A DNA stretch of 64,000 nucleotides from positions 62,001-126,000 of the forward strand of contig CAJVGD010000021.1 of NCBI GenBank assembly GCA_910890315.1, written 5' to 3'. The DNA is from Serendipita indica DSM 11827. Lineage: Eukaryota; Basidiomycota; Agaricomycetes; Sebacinales; Serendipitaceae. The translations under genes were made by a program, and so were the position numbers. A model generated the notes under the pieces. The model searched no databases. It was not told where the DNA came from and saw nothing but the letters and a program-made list of their open reading frames with translations. Shown here piece after piece: positions 31,413-42,554 of the stretch; the first letter of the stretch is position 1; each line of letters starts with the position of its first letter.

Positions 31413-34400
31413 CCACCGGGTTTTTACGACATTGGGTCTCCTACAGTCGCGTACTACATTATTCCTCTAGATCTCTCCTCGGACGGCAGATTCCGCGAAC
31501 GGCAACTATATTCTATACGACAACCCATGCGTCTTTCATTGGACTGGACCCGTTCACACGCCACGCGTTCAATCCCTCCCCCCCGGCCACCCACTTTTCC
31601 CCTTTTCCTTGACGGCAGCGATGATCGAGATGACGACGATGCTCGTCGATAGCGCGGCACTTTCCGCGCCCCTTCCTATCCATCCGCACCCCTCTTCCGC
31701 GGCAGACGTGGGCGTCTACTTCGGGTCTTTGGCTTTGAGAGAACCTGAGCTCGCAGCGCACCAGTTGCGCTCGCTCATCAGTTATCGCTCACTTTAGCCA
31801 CCGGCACGTTCCTCGAGCTCGCGATAACAGATGGATCGCTCGAGCTCGGAACGACACGAATGGAAAGAGCTCATCTCAGCGGATGGGATGCAAAGACACG
31901 AAAGGGTCGATCAAACCCATCAGATTGCATCGATATTCAGACTCGCTAGTCGAGCACACGAGCAATTTGCATCAAACCACCTATGACATCGAGGTGCCCA
32001 TTGGATGTCCATTCTCTTGGAGAGAGTACTCGGTGCTGGTGGTCTACACCCCGTTTACGTCTCATATCGCATCGCTCATTCGCATCTCGCGCCGTGTTCC
32101 CGTATTTTCACTTGGGTCCGTAGAGTACAGTAAACACTCTCGTCATCACACGCTCATGCATTTTTCGCTGGCCTGTTCCCGTCGGTCATGCATCTCCCTT
32201 GGTCGTGTCAATTTCCCCCATAGTTTTCTTTTCTTTTGCTTGGGTTTCGTCTTTCCCTGTTAGTCTCGTCGTCCTGTCTCGTTTTGTCCTGTTGATCCTT
32301 ATAGAACACTGGTTAGAGCCGATATCCCATTTCTATGATACCCTCTTCGCGATATATCCCCTTGCTAGTCCACGTCTACTCTTGGCTATATTCATATTCT
32401 TTTGGGTTTTATTTTACATAGTGGGCTTATTCTACGTCTGTTTTGGTTGTTGTATAGATGGAAATACACGCGTGTACGGCATGTACACCTCACACGCCCA
32501 ATCGCCATATTTCTTGCTAGCCGGTCGATCACATGACAAAGAGGAGGAGGACAACTGCGGGGGTTCCCGCGCTTGCCTCGGTCCGACTGACCAGTAGGCA
32601 AACACCAAAAATGAATACGGTAGGTGTGCGGGGTGTTAGACAGACCTCCACGTACCCTAGAACCACTTGAATCGCTACCCTAAGCGACAGATTCCAAGAA
32701 TTTGCCTCACGAGACGAACAGTCTACCACTGAAAGTCACACATTTATAAAATAACCGTCACGGGAACAAAACCTGTGAATTAAACCCGATATTTCTCAAC
32801 ACCAATTATCCATTTCCATCACGATATCCAGAGCGAACAAGCCAGGCACGTGACGAAATCCTATACTTGCAAGGCTCGGGTGTGGTATGGACAGGACATG
32901 TTGCCTATCCGCCACACGACGTAATTGCGTAAATTAGACGCGCGTCTGGTTGATAACAGGAACTAATCGTAATTTGCGACATCGATGACAGGTAGGCCAT
33001 TTCCGGTGGCTAGATGTTCCCCTTTATGTCACCTACGAATACTGGGCTCGGACCAAGGTTTTTGCCGTCCAATTCAAGCCTCTTGGCTGTGAACGCACGA
33101 CTAAGGGCTGCACGTAATGTGGCCATGAATGTAGCACGAGTGCTCACGCGCCGCAGTTTGCAGTGCTTGGTTGATCTCTGCGAGATCTACGTCATACATG
33201 CGGATCTTGAGTAGATCTGGTGTGGTTACCTCACACTAGACAGGCGTCCACCACTCAGAAGGGGGCCATTGCCGCCACCGATTAACCGTCAGCAGTACAC
33301 AGAACTTCTGAAATAACCTAATTCAAGTGTCAATCAACGTGAAGATGTACCTGTGATGGCATACATGTATACCCACGTTTGGTTCGGAAACGAGGTCGCA
33401 CGACGTGTTCTTCATGTCGAAATGTCCAACAACCGCCGGTCCCTGTGGAAAGGTTCAAGTCGTGATATGATATCCAGGGTCACTAGTGTATCTCAATTGC
33501 CTCCATGACGTCGCTCCCCCAAAAGAGCTGTTATGACTTGCATCTCGCCAAAGGTCGAGACCGGCCGAGTGAACTAGACGAGCGAAGCGCGAGGACGTCC
33601 ACAGAAGCCGAGAGCAGCCATTGCTGTCCTAGTATTCATCAGCGAAGAAGGGAGCAAGCCTGATTTCCTCCTCGAGTGACCCTATCCACCTTGCTCACCG
33701 AAGCGAGTCGGTCGATCCGGGGAAAGGGAGGGGGTACGAGACCACGGAACTAAAAGATTTGGCAAGAAACACTGAGATATATGGTATAGTTGCCGGTGGA
33801 CTATTCGAACAGTTCCCCATTATGTGTGAGAAGCGAACGCGAAGATGAGCCCAGCTCGAAGCCCACTGGAGAATACTTCCGAGTGTTGTGGACAAAAGAG
33901 ACCCCTAGCGGAAGTAAATGACGTCTTTCACGCTTTGAAAGGGTATGAGATTCTCTCGTCCATCCAATGTCCACCATCGTGCTCAAATCCCAGTTGGCCT
34001 TTGGTCTGCGTGTGGGCAATTTTGTGCAATAAACGGACCATTTCGATGGTGATTTGAAACTAGAACAGTTTACTCGCATCAAACAGTGCACCCTTTGACC
34101 CACTTCGAAACACAAGCGAGATTCTGAACCTCGACGGGACGGTGAGACGCTACTCGACATCTAGCGAGCAAAGAACATTGTTGTAGGTGACAATGAGATT
34201 GAATACGAGGTAAGCGTACATGCTCGAAATGACCCAAGTGTCGCCGTGGACATAGCGAGCACAAGAGCGAGTGCGAATTGCCATGACGAGAATATGCGAG
34301 GGAGAGGAGACTGGCTCTCGACTCGGCAATGTTTGACATTTGAGCCGGACATGGACTTCTGTCTTCATTACCCGAGCGGGACCGCAGGACCTAGATACGG

Positions 34401-34702
34401 AAATTGTTGAACGCCAACAAGGTATTCAATATGAGGTACTGCAAATAGATGTTAGCGTCAAACTACTGGAAGATGGAACCTGCTCGCCTCGACTAGCACG
34501 ACGAGACGTCGAAAGTGACGCATGGAAGAATATATAGACAAGAAAGACAGGCACGACATGGGTCGCTTTTGAAACATATGGACAAGAAAATGCAAAACGC
34601 GATAGAGATGGGACAAAAAAGGGGAGGGATGGGGGTTCGCGTATCGGAGAACGGTGTCGGGTGTGATGGTACAGGGAATGATACACGGTGTTTTCATTTC
34701 GA
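31413..34702. other. Gene-poor stretch of 3.3 kb
   Basis: Only short frames on both strands, no domain motifs and no consistent splice chain. The sequence is T- and pyrimidine-rich around 32150-32450. I found no tRNA-like fold, repeat array or transposon end. Confidence 0.4.
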
Positions 34703-35376
34703 CTACATGAGTCTTTGTTGGCGATATTGTTCTTGGAGACGCTTGCTCCTACAAGGCGCACATCCTTCTGGAAAATCTACAGCTATATGTCCAATCGCGG
34801 TATTAGTCCCAGTGAATAGGTACTGGGAAAATGCGTACTCTTTTCACGCTCGTACCAGCTGAGAATAAAATGAGCTGGGTGATTCCTTTGAAGAAACGCG
34901 AAACGTACTATCCACCACATCCATGAACGTTGCAATCATGGCCACGAGGATGGGCCGAACTATGTCGACAGTTGCGATCGTAGCAGTCTCCCTGTCGAGC
35001 ATGATTCGACGCGGCGCAGATGCCGGTGTGAATTGTATCGAACGGGGGCGTCGGCACGTCGGCATATGTATTCGCGGAAAGAATCCAAAACAAGGAAGTT
35101 TGTTAGTTCTTGGCTCCATGGTTCGTGGGGTCTAGAGCGTGGGATGGGTCACGGGTCTGTGGAGTGCTTGGCCAGTCTCCAGAGACGATGAACCAGCAAG
35201 CGCAGGAGAGCGGGTATCCAGAGAGAATGAAGGATATTTTGGACTATCAAGCGGTCTCCTCGGGAGATTTCAAAGGATGGGAGGCGGGAGGTGAATGAGA
35301 AGCAACTCACGGGACGAATCGAGACGTTTGAGCATCCGCATCCAAATGCATCGTGAACAGTCTCCTTCCAGCACAT
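34703..35376 (-). CDS. Small cysteine-rich protein, Met-Cys family member 2
   Basis: Four exons: 35311-35376, 34909-34991, 34839-34858 and 34703-34782, giving 82 residues. Junctions are GT-AG and in phase. It begins MCWKETVHDAFGCGC, continues GDCYDRNCRHSSAH and ends in DFPEGCAPCRSKRLQEQ. Exon 1 is 66 nt and exon 3 is 20 nt, exactly as in member 1 at 21382-21817, and exon 3 again codes for WYER. The first intron is long (319 nt). No signal peptide is seen. The protein may bind metal through its Cys and His residues. Lying alone in a gene-poor region and on the opposite strand, it arose by dispersed, not tandem, duplication. Confidence 0.8.
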
Positions 35377-36852
35377 TTCTACTATCGTCGCGTTGGAGGC
35401 GGGTATGCGTTAGTTGCACTGCGTTTAGTGTTGTTGGGTGGAGGCGTCGGCGCTGCTCGTTATCAAACGGTGGAGAATGTTATCTTATCGCTATCGTTTG
35501 TTCGTCGTTGTCGTCGCCGTTGTTGTAGATCGGGGGAGGGAGAGAGGTCGTGGTCGTGGCAGGAGACAAGAGGCGAACGCGAGGCTGAGCCTTGGATTTG
35601 CCCACCGAGTTTGCAAAGCTCCGGCGCGCTTACATTATGGGGCCCTTGCATTCGCCGACCTCTGTCGTCTTCCCTTTTCCGCATTTTCATATTCTTTCGA
35701 GATAAGCAGGCGATACGCGAGGGGGAGGAATCATAAAGCATGCGTGTCTCAACCAACGACGACTTCGAACAGAACATGTCAATTTGTGAAATTTGAGCAA
35801 TGGCACCAAGCGAACGGATCCAATCGGCGTACCCGACGGACGTAGCGCGTCCTTTATTCCCAGCGATGCCGTGCGGTTCGGGCGAGGCACGGTCCAATCA
35901 CACAACACGTATAATCGGGGCTGATATGGATTACAGGGTCAACTAGTCCCTTGAAGATTGCTGGATTCTGAGCCATGTCTACCATGAGCCCTCTGTAAAC
36001 CCACCACTCCCCCATTCTTACCCTCGCCAACTACCCGAGCTCGCTTCCGTAAACTTATCATCCATGACGCAACAAAACACCCTCGTTCATTTGCGGCCGA
36101 TTGACTCAAGCGTGCAGATCGAGTTGTGCAGTCTCCGCGTGACACTTGATGCCCTATACTCTAATTGACATCCTGGCAATAGTCTACACAAACGAGTGAG
36201 TAAGCTGGTCAAGAGTCTGACTGACATTCAAAGCTACCACATTAAAAATTCATCATCCTCTCCAGTCTCCTCTGGTCACGTCGAATCACGTCAGTCTCTG
36301 CGGCTAGCATCTCTCCCAAGCAGAGCTCTCCTAAATTGTCAAAACAGCACACGTGAACAAGCCACATGGCGCCCATGTCTCGCCACAGTATTCAAAATCA
36401 ACTCAAAAGACGTTCAGTACAAGCGCTCTCCTGACAAGTCGTGCGCCTGCGGCCCAGTCCTCGATTCTCGAAGATTCTGGAGCAATCTTTTTTCTCATAC
36501 TCTGGTCCATCAAATCGACCTTGCCATGCCTCTCGAGTAAGTGGCGCTGGCTAATCCCCGGTCCCCCCGACATCTCACCTCGCTCACCTCCTGGCCCCAG
36601 CCCGCAGATCTAGGCAAGACTGGTGCATGTACCACGCAAACTCTTCTATATGTTTATCCTTCATTCATTCTATTTAGCCGCCCTTAGTTCATCTCAGCTC
36701 ACTCGGACCGCCAACCCCGCCTATCACCAGAGCAGTTCATAAACGTTGAGCACCACTTCTCCCGTATCTGCTACTCGGCTCATCTCGCTACATGAATACA
36801 GCAACGACCGTCTATTACATCTATCAACAGAATAATTAATAATAAAATTGCC
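35377..36852. other. Gap of 1.5 kb with no recognised gene
   Basis: The left part is the upstream region of the cysteine-rich gene. The right part is the 3' flank of the GH5 gene. Only short, low-quality frames are present. Confidence 0.4.
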
Positions 36853-38558
36853 TCATCCGCACACGTTTGGATAGAGCCTCTCGTCTGGATTGCGCGGAAT
36901 ATACCCAGCTTCGACACCCTTTTGATAGCTCCAGTCGTCTGCATCCTCCGCCTTCCACGTCCAGTATACCCATCCGTTGACCCGCTCGGCAACCGTCACC
37001 TGGGCCTCCCAGTACTTTCGCATCGACGCCTTGTACGGTTCGCTAAATGTCGTGTAGCTTCCAGTCATTCCTTGGCAGGATCCCAATGGCGCGTCGCCAG
37101 CATAGGTTCCGTCCCACCGTGCGCCGATACCACGACCGTTCAAGTACCTTCTGGGGTGTCAGCAATTCTTTATATAATGGGCTTTTGGGGTTTACCGGCA
37201 GCAGTCCGTCTGGGCATTTGACCACTCTCCCATCACCAACCAGAGGTTCCTTGAAGCGTAACCAGTAAACTCGTCGATGCGATTGCACATAAACTGCTAT
37301 TGATCAGCGATGGACGCAGCCCAAGGATGTCGACGTACGTTGACATGCTCATCCCATGAACGAGATAGCTCCCCATTGCTAAAGATCTGGTACACATGCT
37401 ACGCCAATGAATGACCGTGTACAGAGGGTAGAGGCGACGTACCAAGTCCATCATGACATTCTGGCTCGACTTCATATATCCATCCCAGCTATTGATACCG
37501 AGAAACGCATCTCCGATCATGACTTTGACATCGTTGCCGGCAACCGCTCGCACACGGTCGTAGCCAGCTTGCCAAAAATTTCGTGCCTGGTCTGACCATT
37601 GTTGTCCACGGAAACCAGCGAGTTCGTTGAGCAATTGGATGACAGAAACCTTGTGGGCGACTTCTCGAGCCATCGTCTCGATGACGAGCAGCGTCTGATC
37701 GACGTGCGCCTGGTCAAATGCCCAGACGGGATTGCTGGTGCGTTGTCCCGAGTTGTCGAATCCGTTTTGAGATCCTGGTGCACCGTGAAGATCGAGAATG
37801 ACGTAGAGACCATGAGCGGTGGCCCAGTCGAGGGCCCGGAGGATGTGAGGCCATGCGCCAGGGATATAGGGCCAAGTGTTTTGCGCGGCAGGAACGCTCC
37901 AGTACGAGATGGGTAATCTATATCTAGTAAGTATCGCATGGATGCTCGAACAACCCACGCACCGAACGTGATTCAAGCCGACACTAGCAATGTCGATAAA
38001 GTCTTGTTCGGTATAGAACGTCGACCAATGTTGCTCAAGAGCAGCTGTAGCAATACCACGATCCTGGTAGAGACCAAACGTATACTCGTCGACAATGGCC
38101 TCGTTGCCCGTCTTTTCAAACATGCTCGGCGTGATCCAAGGCTAGACAAGGTCAACATTCCAATTTGTTTCTATAACCAGAATACGAACCTCCATCAAGA
38201 ACCAGCCACCGAGATTGACACCACGAACTTTGCGGTTCTGGTAATCAAACGGTGGCAACGGCGGCGGCGATCCGACCGCGTCTTGGTTGACAGTGCCATT
38301 CACGTCCTGTGTCGATGTGGGTGCTGGTGCGACATTGTCAATTACGGCAGCACTGGATGTGCTGGTCGTTTGGGTGGGGGCGACAAGAATGCCTTGGCCT
38401 TCCTTGCGCTTGACGCGGCACTTGGTTACTCGGTCATTTCTCGTATTGGCGCCAAATGCAGGAGTAAGAGCCGAGAAGAGGAGAAGCGTGTGCGTGACAA
38501 GCGCAGTGAGAGAGCGAGGCCCCCAGGACGAGTGTGACGACGTTGAGCGTCGGGGCAT
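36853..38558 (-). CDS. GH5-type exo-beta-1,3-glucanase (glucan 1,3-beta-glucosidase)
   Basis: Six exons: 38190-38558, 37963-38141, 37443-37917, 37339-37398, 37196-37293 and 36853-37147, all GT-AG; 491 residues. The last acceptor could also be three bases upstream (CAG), adding one residue. A hydrophobic segment (about residues 17-36) acts as signal peptide or signal anchor, followed by a Ser/Thr/Pro-rich linker. The catalytic domain starts at KVRGVNLGGWF. The acid/base Glu is in LLNE (Glu281) and the nucleophile Glu in MGEWSNAQTDC (Glu384). Family enzymes trim cell-wall beta-1,3-glucan. Family members end with a WTWKAEDADDW-like stretch, also present here. Confidence 0.93.
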
Positions 38559-38952
38559 AATGGACGGGAAACTGCGCCAAGAACTATCCTAATCGCAGGA
38601 TTAGACATGTTACAAACCATTAATGAAAACATTGAGCTCGCCTTTTGTGCGGTAGAGACGGTACTGAGCCACGGAATAATCTGGGGTGGCGACGTTGAAG
38701 CTCCGGGTGTGCGATGGAGTGCGAGGAGCGTAGAAACGAGGTAATCTGAAAGAACTGTGTATCTAAAACGAGTTGTTGCAAGACGTCCGAGGCCAATGAC
38801 AGAGCTCGTGGAATCCAAGTTGTGAGCACAAAGCACAAGCCAAAGTGGCGTTCGTCCACACGAGGCAACGGCGCCGCAGAGACAGGACGGCCCGAATAAA
38901 AAGCTTATCTAGATAACAAATACTCTCAGTTTTGATCGTATAACACTGGGAT
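38559..38952. other. Intergenic region between the GH5 start and the PLC-like stop
   Basis: About 390 bp. It should hold the GH5 promoter and the 3' UTR of the PLC-like gene. No clear motif or extra gene is visible. Confidence 0.4.
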
Positions 38953-40262
38953 CTACAGGAACCCATTCAACCTATCTACTGCCCTCATTCCCTCGCCCAC
39001 TTCGACAAAGTCCAGCATGACAAAATTCGTCGCCTTTCCACCCGAAAACGGCGCGCAGCCGTTTGAATCGGCGAGAATGGAGCGCATGCTGTTTGTCGTC
39101 GGCGTGCTGAGATAGTCGGGCACCAGAACCGAGTTTGCCGCATCCTGACCTTGGTTAATAGCCGATGAAATGGCACTGTGGATCGCTCCTCCGACGGATG
39201 ATGCACCGCTTTGGATCATGCTTCCGGCTTGCTGGATCCCGCTGTTGATCATACCGCCAGCATTGTGAATGGCACTCGTGAGATCGTCAAACCACCCGGG
39301 TGCTGCTGTGGGAGCGGGCAATGGTGAACGTGCGCGAAGAGACGGAAAGACTCTGGCGTTGAGATTGTGATTGATCATGAACATGTGACTGCGTGCGAGG
39401 TGAGCTACAGTAGGAAACGAGGCGATCGCTTTACTCTTGTGAGCTGAGAGGACCGTTCATGCGATCCACCCTGCATGGAAACGATGGATCCGTCGACGAG
39501 AATGGCGGCTCCCATATGTGGTCGAATTCGGGTAAAATATAGGAAACGTCTGCTGTATTGGTACCATAATCCACTGGCACATTGTCAGCACAGTTTTACA
39601 AATCTGGAACCACGCACTGAAGACGACAAGACGTTTGCCGGTCTGGATCAACTGGCGAAGGGTCGGCCATTCCGAAGCCTTCAGAGGGCGACGAGGAGGT
39701 ACATATGCCATCGAAGCAAGTCCCGATTGCTGAAAGACGGGGTCCCATATATTCTTTGGTGACAGGCGTTCTGGGTTTGTAAAGATGAACGTAAACACGT
39801 CGTTGGGATGCGAGTCCATAAACCTCTTGACGGTCTGAAGATATGAGAGTACAGAGCCCCCATCAAACAAGAGCTACCTGGAGTGAGCATGGCGATTGAG
39901 GGGGACAGGCTGAACGTACACAGCTGGTATGGCAAAAGTGCAATACTCCGTCTTTCATGTGACTCTGTGCTTGTAATGCTCGGACACCGAGGTTCATTTG
40001 CGCTGTAAGGTCCAGTGACTGAGTTCGGGCAAGTTCAAGCGGATTGGTCGAATACGCAAACGAATCATGGGCTATACGTTGAGTTTAGCTAAGCTCAACT
40101 TGCATGGGGAGACGTACATGTGAGAAAAGTCACGTTTCCATAACTTCTATCACAGAGCTCCGCGCGTCCGTTGCATACGAGATCTCTTTGCTCCAGCGTT
40201 GGACGTCCAAATGCGAGAGAAACCAGAGAAAGGGTGGAAAGGATGGTTTGAATGAGGAACAT
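38953..40262 (-). CDS. PI-PLC X-domain-like phosphodiesterase, secreted
   Basis: Five exons: 40118-40262, 39920-40071, 39618-39873, 39435-39573 and 38953-39388; 375 residues with all phases in agreement. A signal peptide (MFLIQTILSTLSLVSLAFG) precedes a Cys-rich start (CNGRAELCDRSYGNVTF). The PLC-like TIM-barrel motifs are SHDSFAY with His50 and LHFCHTSC with His93/His96, the expected catalytic pair. The domain continues through FTFIFTNPERL and LVVFMDYGTN. The C-terminal third is rich in Gly, Ser and Ala with repeated helical phrases (GGMINSGIQQAGSMIQSGAS) before a last Cys. Enzymes of this type cleave phosphoinositide headgroups, but many fungal members are uncharacterised. Same orientation as the GH5 gene. 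Confidence 0.88.
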
Positions 40263-40773
40263 GGCGAAAGAGGCGACGTTGCACAAAAGAGTGGCAGTTA
40301 CTTTGACGGCGAGGCAAAGCTAGCTCTATCCGTCGGGCTATGGGACAAAAAGGAGTGAAAGAGAGTTGGTTAGCTATGTAGCAGGGTCCAAGATGTAACG
40401 GCTCGGCTGTCCGCACCACGAATGCTATAGACGGCCGGTTTCTCCTTTGCCCGGTTACGGGGTTAACAGTATCCCTTGTGCATGTCTGATGCGAACGGTT
40501 GTCTTGAGTGCATAGAATGTGAAAGGAGCGTGGTTGAATGTCCATATGCTGATATTCGCGGGCCACATGAGCTGATGGTGGACCATATGGCCATAATTCG
40601 GGTGAGAAAACAAGTTAGAGATACTGTAGAGATGAATAAACGGTATTATTTGCGTGTTAAGTACACTGAAGGTTGATGTGGTCAAGCTCAAGTTTCTTGA
40701 CCTTGACCACAATCAACCTTTGCCTATTGGATGACTCTGAGCGTTCCTCAAACACAAATAAATTGCTGTCAGA
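40263..40773. promoter_or_regulatory. Divergent promoter region holding a 52-bp palindrome
   Basis: About 510 bp between the PLC-like and coiled-coil start codons. Apart from the palindrome at 40669-40720, no conserved motif or gene is visible. Confidence 0.4.
40669..40720. repeat. Imperfect palindrome, arms about 24 bp with a 3-nt loop
   Basis: The arms at 40669-40692 and 40696-40720 are inverted complements with one mismatch and one extra base, around a TTT centre. The core GGTCAAG/CTTGACC element occurs in both arms. It lies about 55-105 bp upstream of the start codon at 40774. It may be a hairpin in DNA or leader RNA, a double binding site for a dimeric factor, or the remnant of a small foldback element. 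Confidence 0.6.
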
Positions 40774-42285
40774 ATGGATGTTGATACAGACGAGCCGAGA
40801 ATGGTCGGTTGTGTTCACGCGGATTGATGAAAGGGATCCCTGACCATTCTAAAGGCTGGAAGTAGAGAAGCTCCGATTATAGTCGACGAGGAGATGGATT
40901 CACCAGTAGAAAGGGACTGGGTTCGGTCATCCAAGAGCAACGTCGAAGAGCATGCTATTCTTGAATACATAACGTAGGTGAGTCTACAGCACACTATCAT
41001 CCACTGACACAAGATAGACGCCTTGTCAAAGCGACGCACAACCAACGACTCAAAGTCGAAGCAGGCAAGAATCTGAAGAGCTACAAAAGCCAGTACAAGG
41101 AGCATTCAAACCTCAAGACAGAAGTTGCGAAAGCTGCCCGTTGGCCAAACGTACTCCCGAGTGGAGCAGAGGCAGCTTGGGTTGAAGGACGCATCGCGCG
41201 ATCGAACTATGCCCACCAGAGAGAGGACGAGTTTGCCGAGTCTATTCAACGCCTGGATACATTCTCAAACTCGGAGGAAACCGATCCTTCTGTTCAGCTG
41301 CTTGCGCTTGCGATGAAGGCGCGTAACCAGCGCTTGGTGGAAGGGTCATTCCGCACAAAGGTTCAGTCAGCTCAAGAGGAGCTTGAGCGGGTTCGAGAGC
41401 TGCACGAACACAAGCATGCGCCGCCCGTTGCTCCTGGAGCTACAGATACCGACATGGTCGATCTCAATTTGGTTGACAATCTGCCAGTCTCTAATGACAG
41501 AATATTCGAGATACAAGATCGTCTAGACGCCATTCGGAACAGACTGGAAGAGGCTGAAGAATGGGCCACGGCATCATACGACGAGACGAAGGAGGAGATG
41601 AACAAATTGGTGGCAACATTTGTCGCCAGTGGTTTCAAAGCGGACGTTTCTCGTGAAGTGACGGCTGAGCCATCCAACGAAGCGGACCAGCAAGCACTAG
41701 AAGGGCTCAGGGTGGCAAAGTTTACGTTTGAAGAGCATCAAAGGACATGCGAGGCGCTTAAAAGGCTCTTGTTTTCACGAATAGAGAAGAGCAAAGGCGA
41801 GCAGGCGAGCGTCGTGAACGCCACTGCAGAGGTGAGGGCCGCCTGGCAGTAGGTGTGGTCATACGCTGACGTTGACCAAGCTCGAGTCGTCAAACTCTAC
41901 TCTGGATGCCCTCGATGCAGAGCTGGCAGAGATTCTTGGACAAGTGTCCACGAATGTATCGCGAATGTCCTTGATATCGGACGAGGAGAAGCAAACGATG
42001 TACGAAGAGACAAAGGACATGTGCAAAACCGGTCTCCAAACCACTACCGCGCTTCTGGATTTGAATCCACAGTATGCGACGTTCCAGAGCTCTCGGCTTC
42101 TCTCTCGCGTTCCTACTTCAGAGGAGGTGGTCGCCGAGCGCAAGAGACTCGATAATGCACATATAAACGACTTTAAGAAACTGCAAAAGGTGGCTTTCGA
42201 GGGCATTGCGGACCTGTTGACCAGAGCACGGGCTCAGCAGGATAGACTGGAGCAAGAGCACAGATGGGGAATGACAGGTACATGA
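40774..42285 (+). CDS. Coiled-coil protein of unknown function
   Basis: Four exons: 40774-40803, 40855-40973, 41018-41831 and 41881-42285; 455 residues, with in-phase introns. The first donor is a weak GTCGGT. The start is acidic (MDVDTDEPRMAGSREAPIIV), and the body is almost wholly helical and charged with coiled-coil stretches (about residues 60-95, 150-175, 200-240 and 415-450), for example RIFEIQDRLDAIRNRLEEAE. No catalytic motif, signal peptide or membrane segment is seen. I do not recognise the family. A structural or scaffold role is only a guess. Confidence 0.75.
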
Positions 42286-42554
42286 TGACTGGCTGTAATG
42301 CATCTATTTAACTTCTACGAGTGATAAAGGTAATGAAAACGTATATTACAGCATTCTATATGCCAAATTAACAAACACTCAAGGGCCGGCCTCGACGTGG
42401 GTGGTGTATACAGAAATGCGCCCCAACTCCACCCACCTTGATCCCCTGCGTCGACGAGCCGCGTCTCTTGATCCGCGTTAAACGCGTCTTATAGGCATTA
42501 TTACGACTCTACAACTACACTATCACGTTTTTAGACTGCAATCTGTCGACTGGC

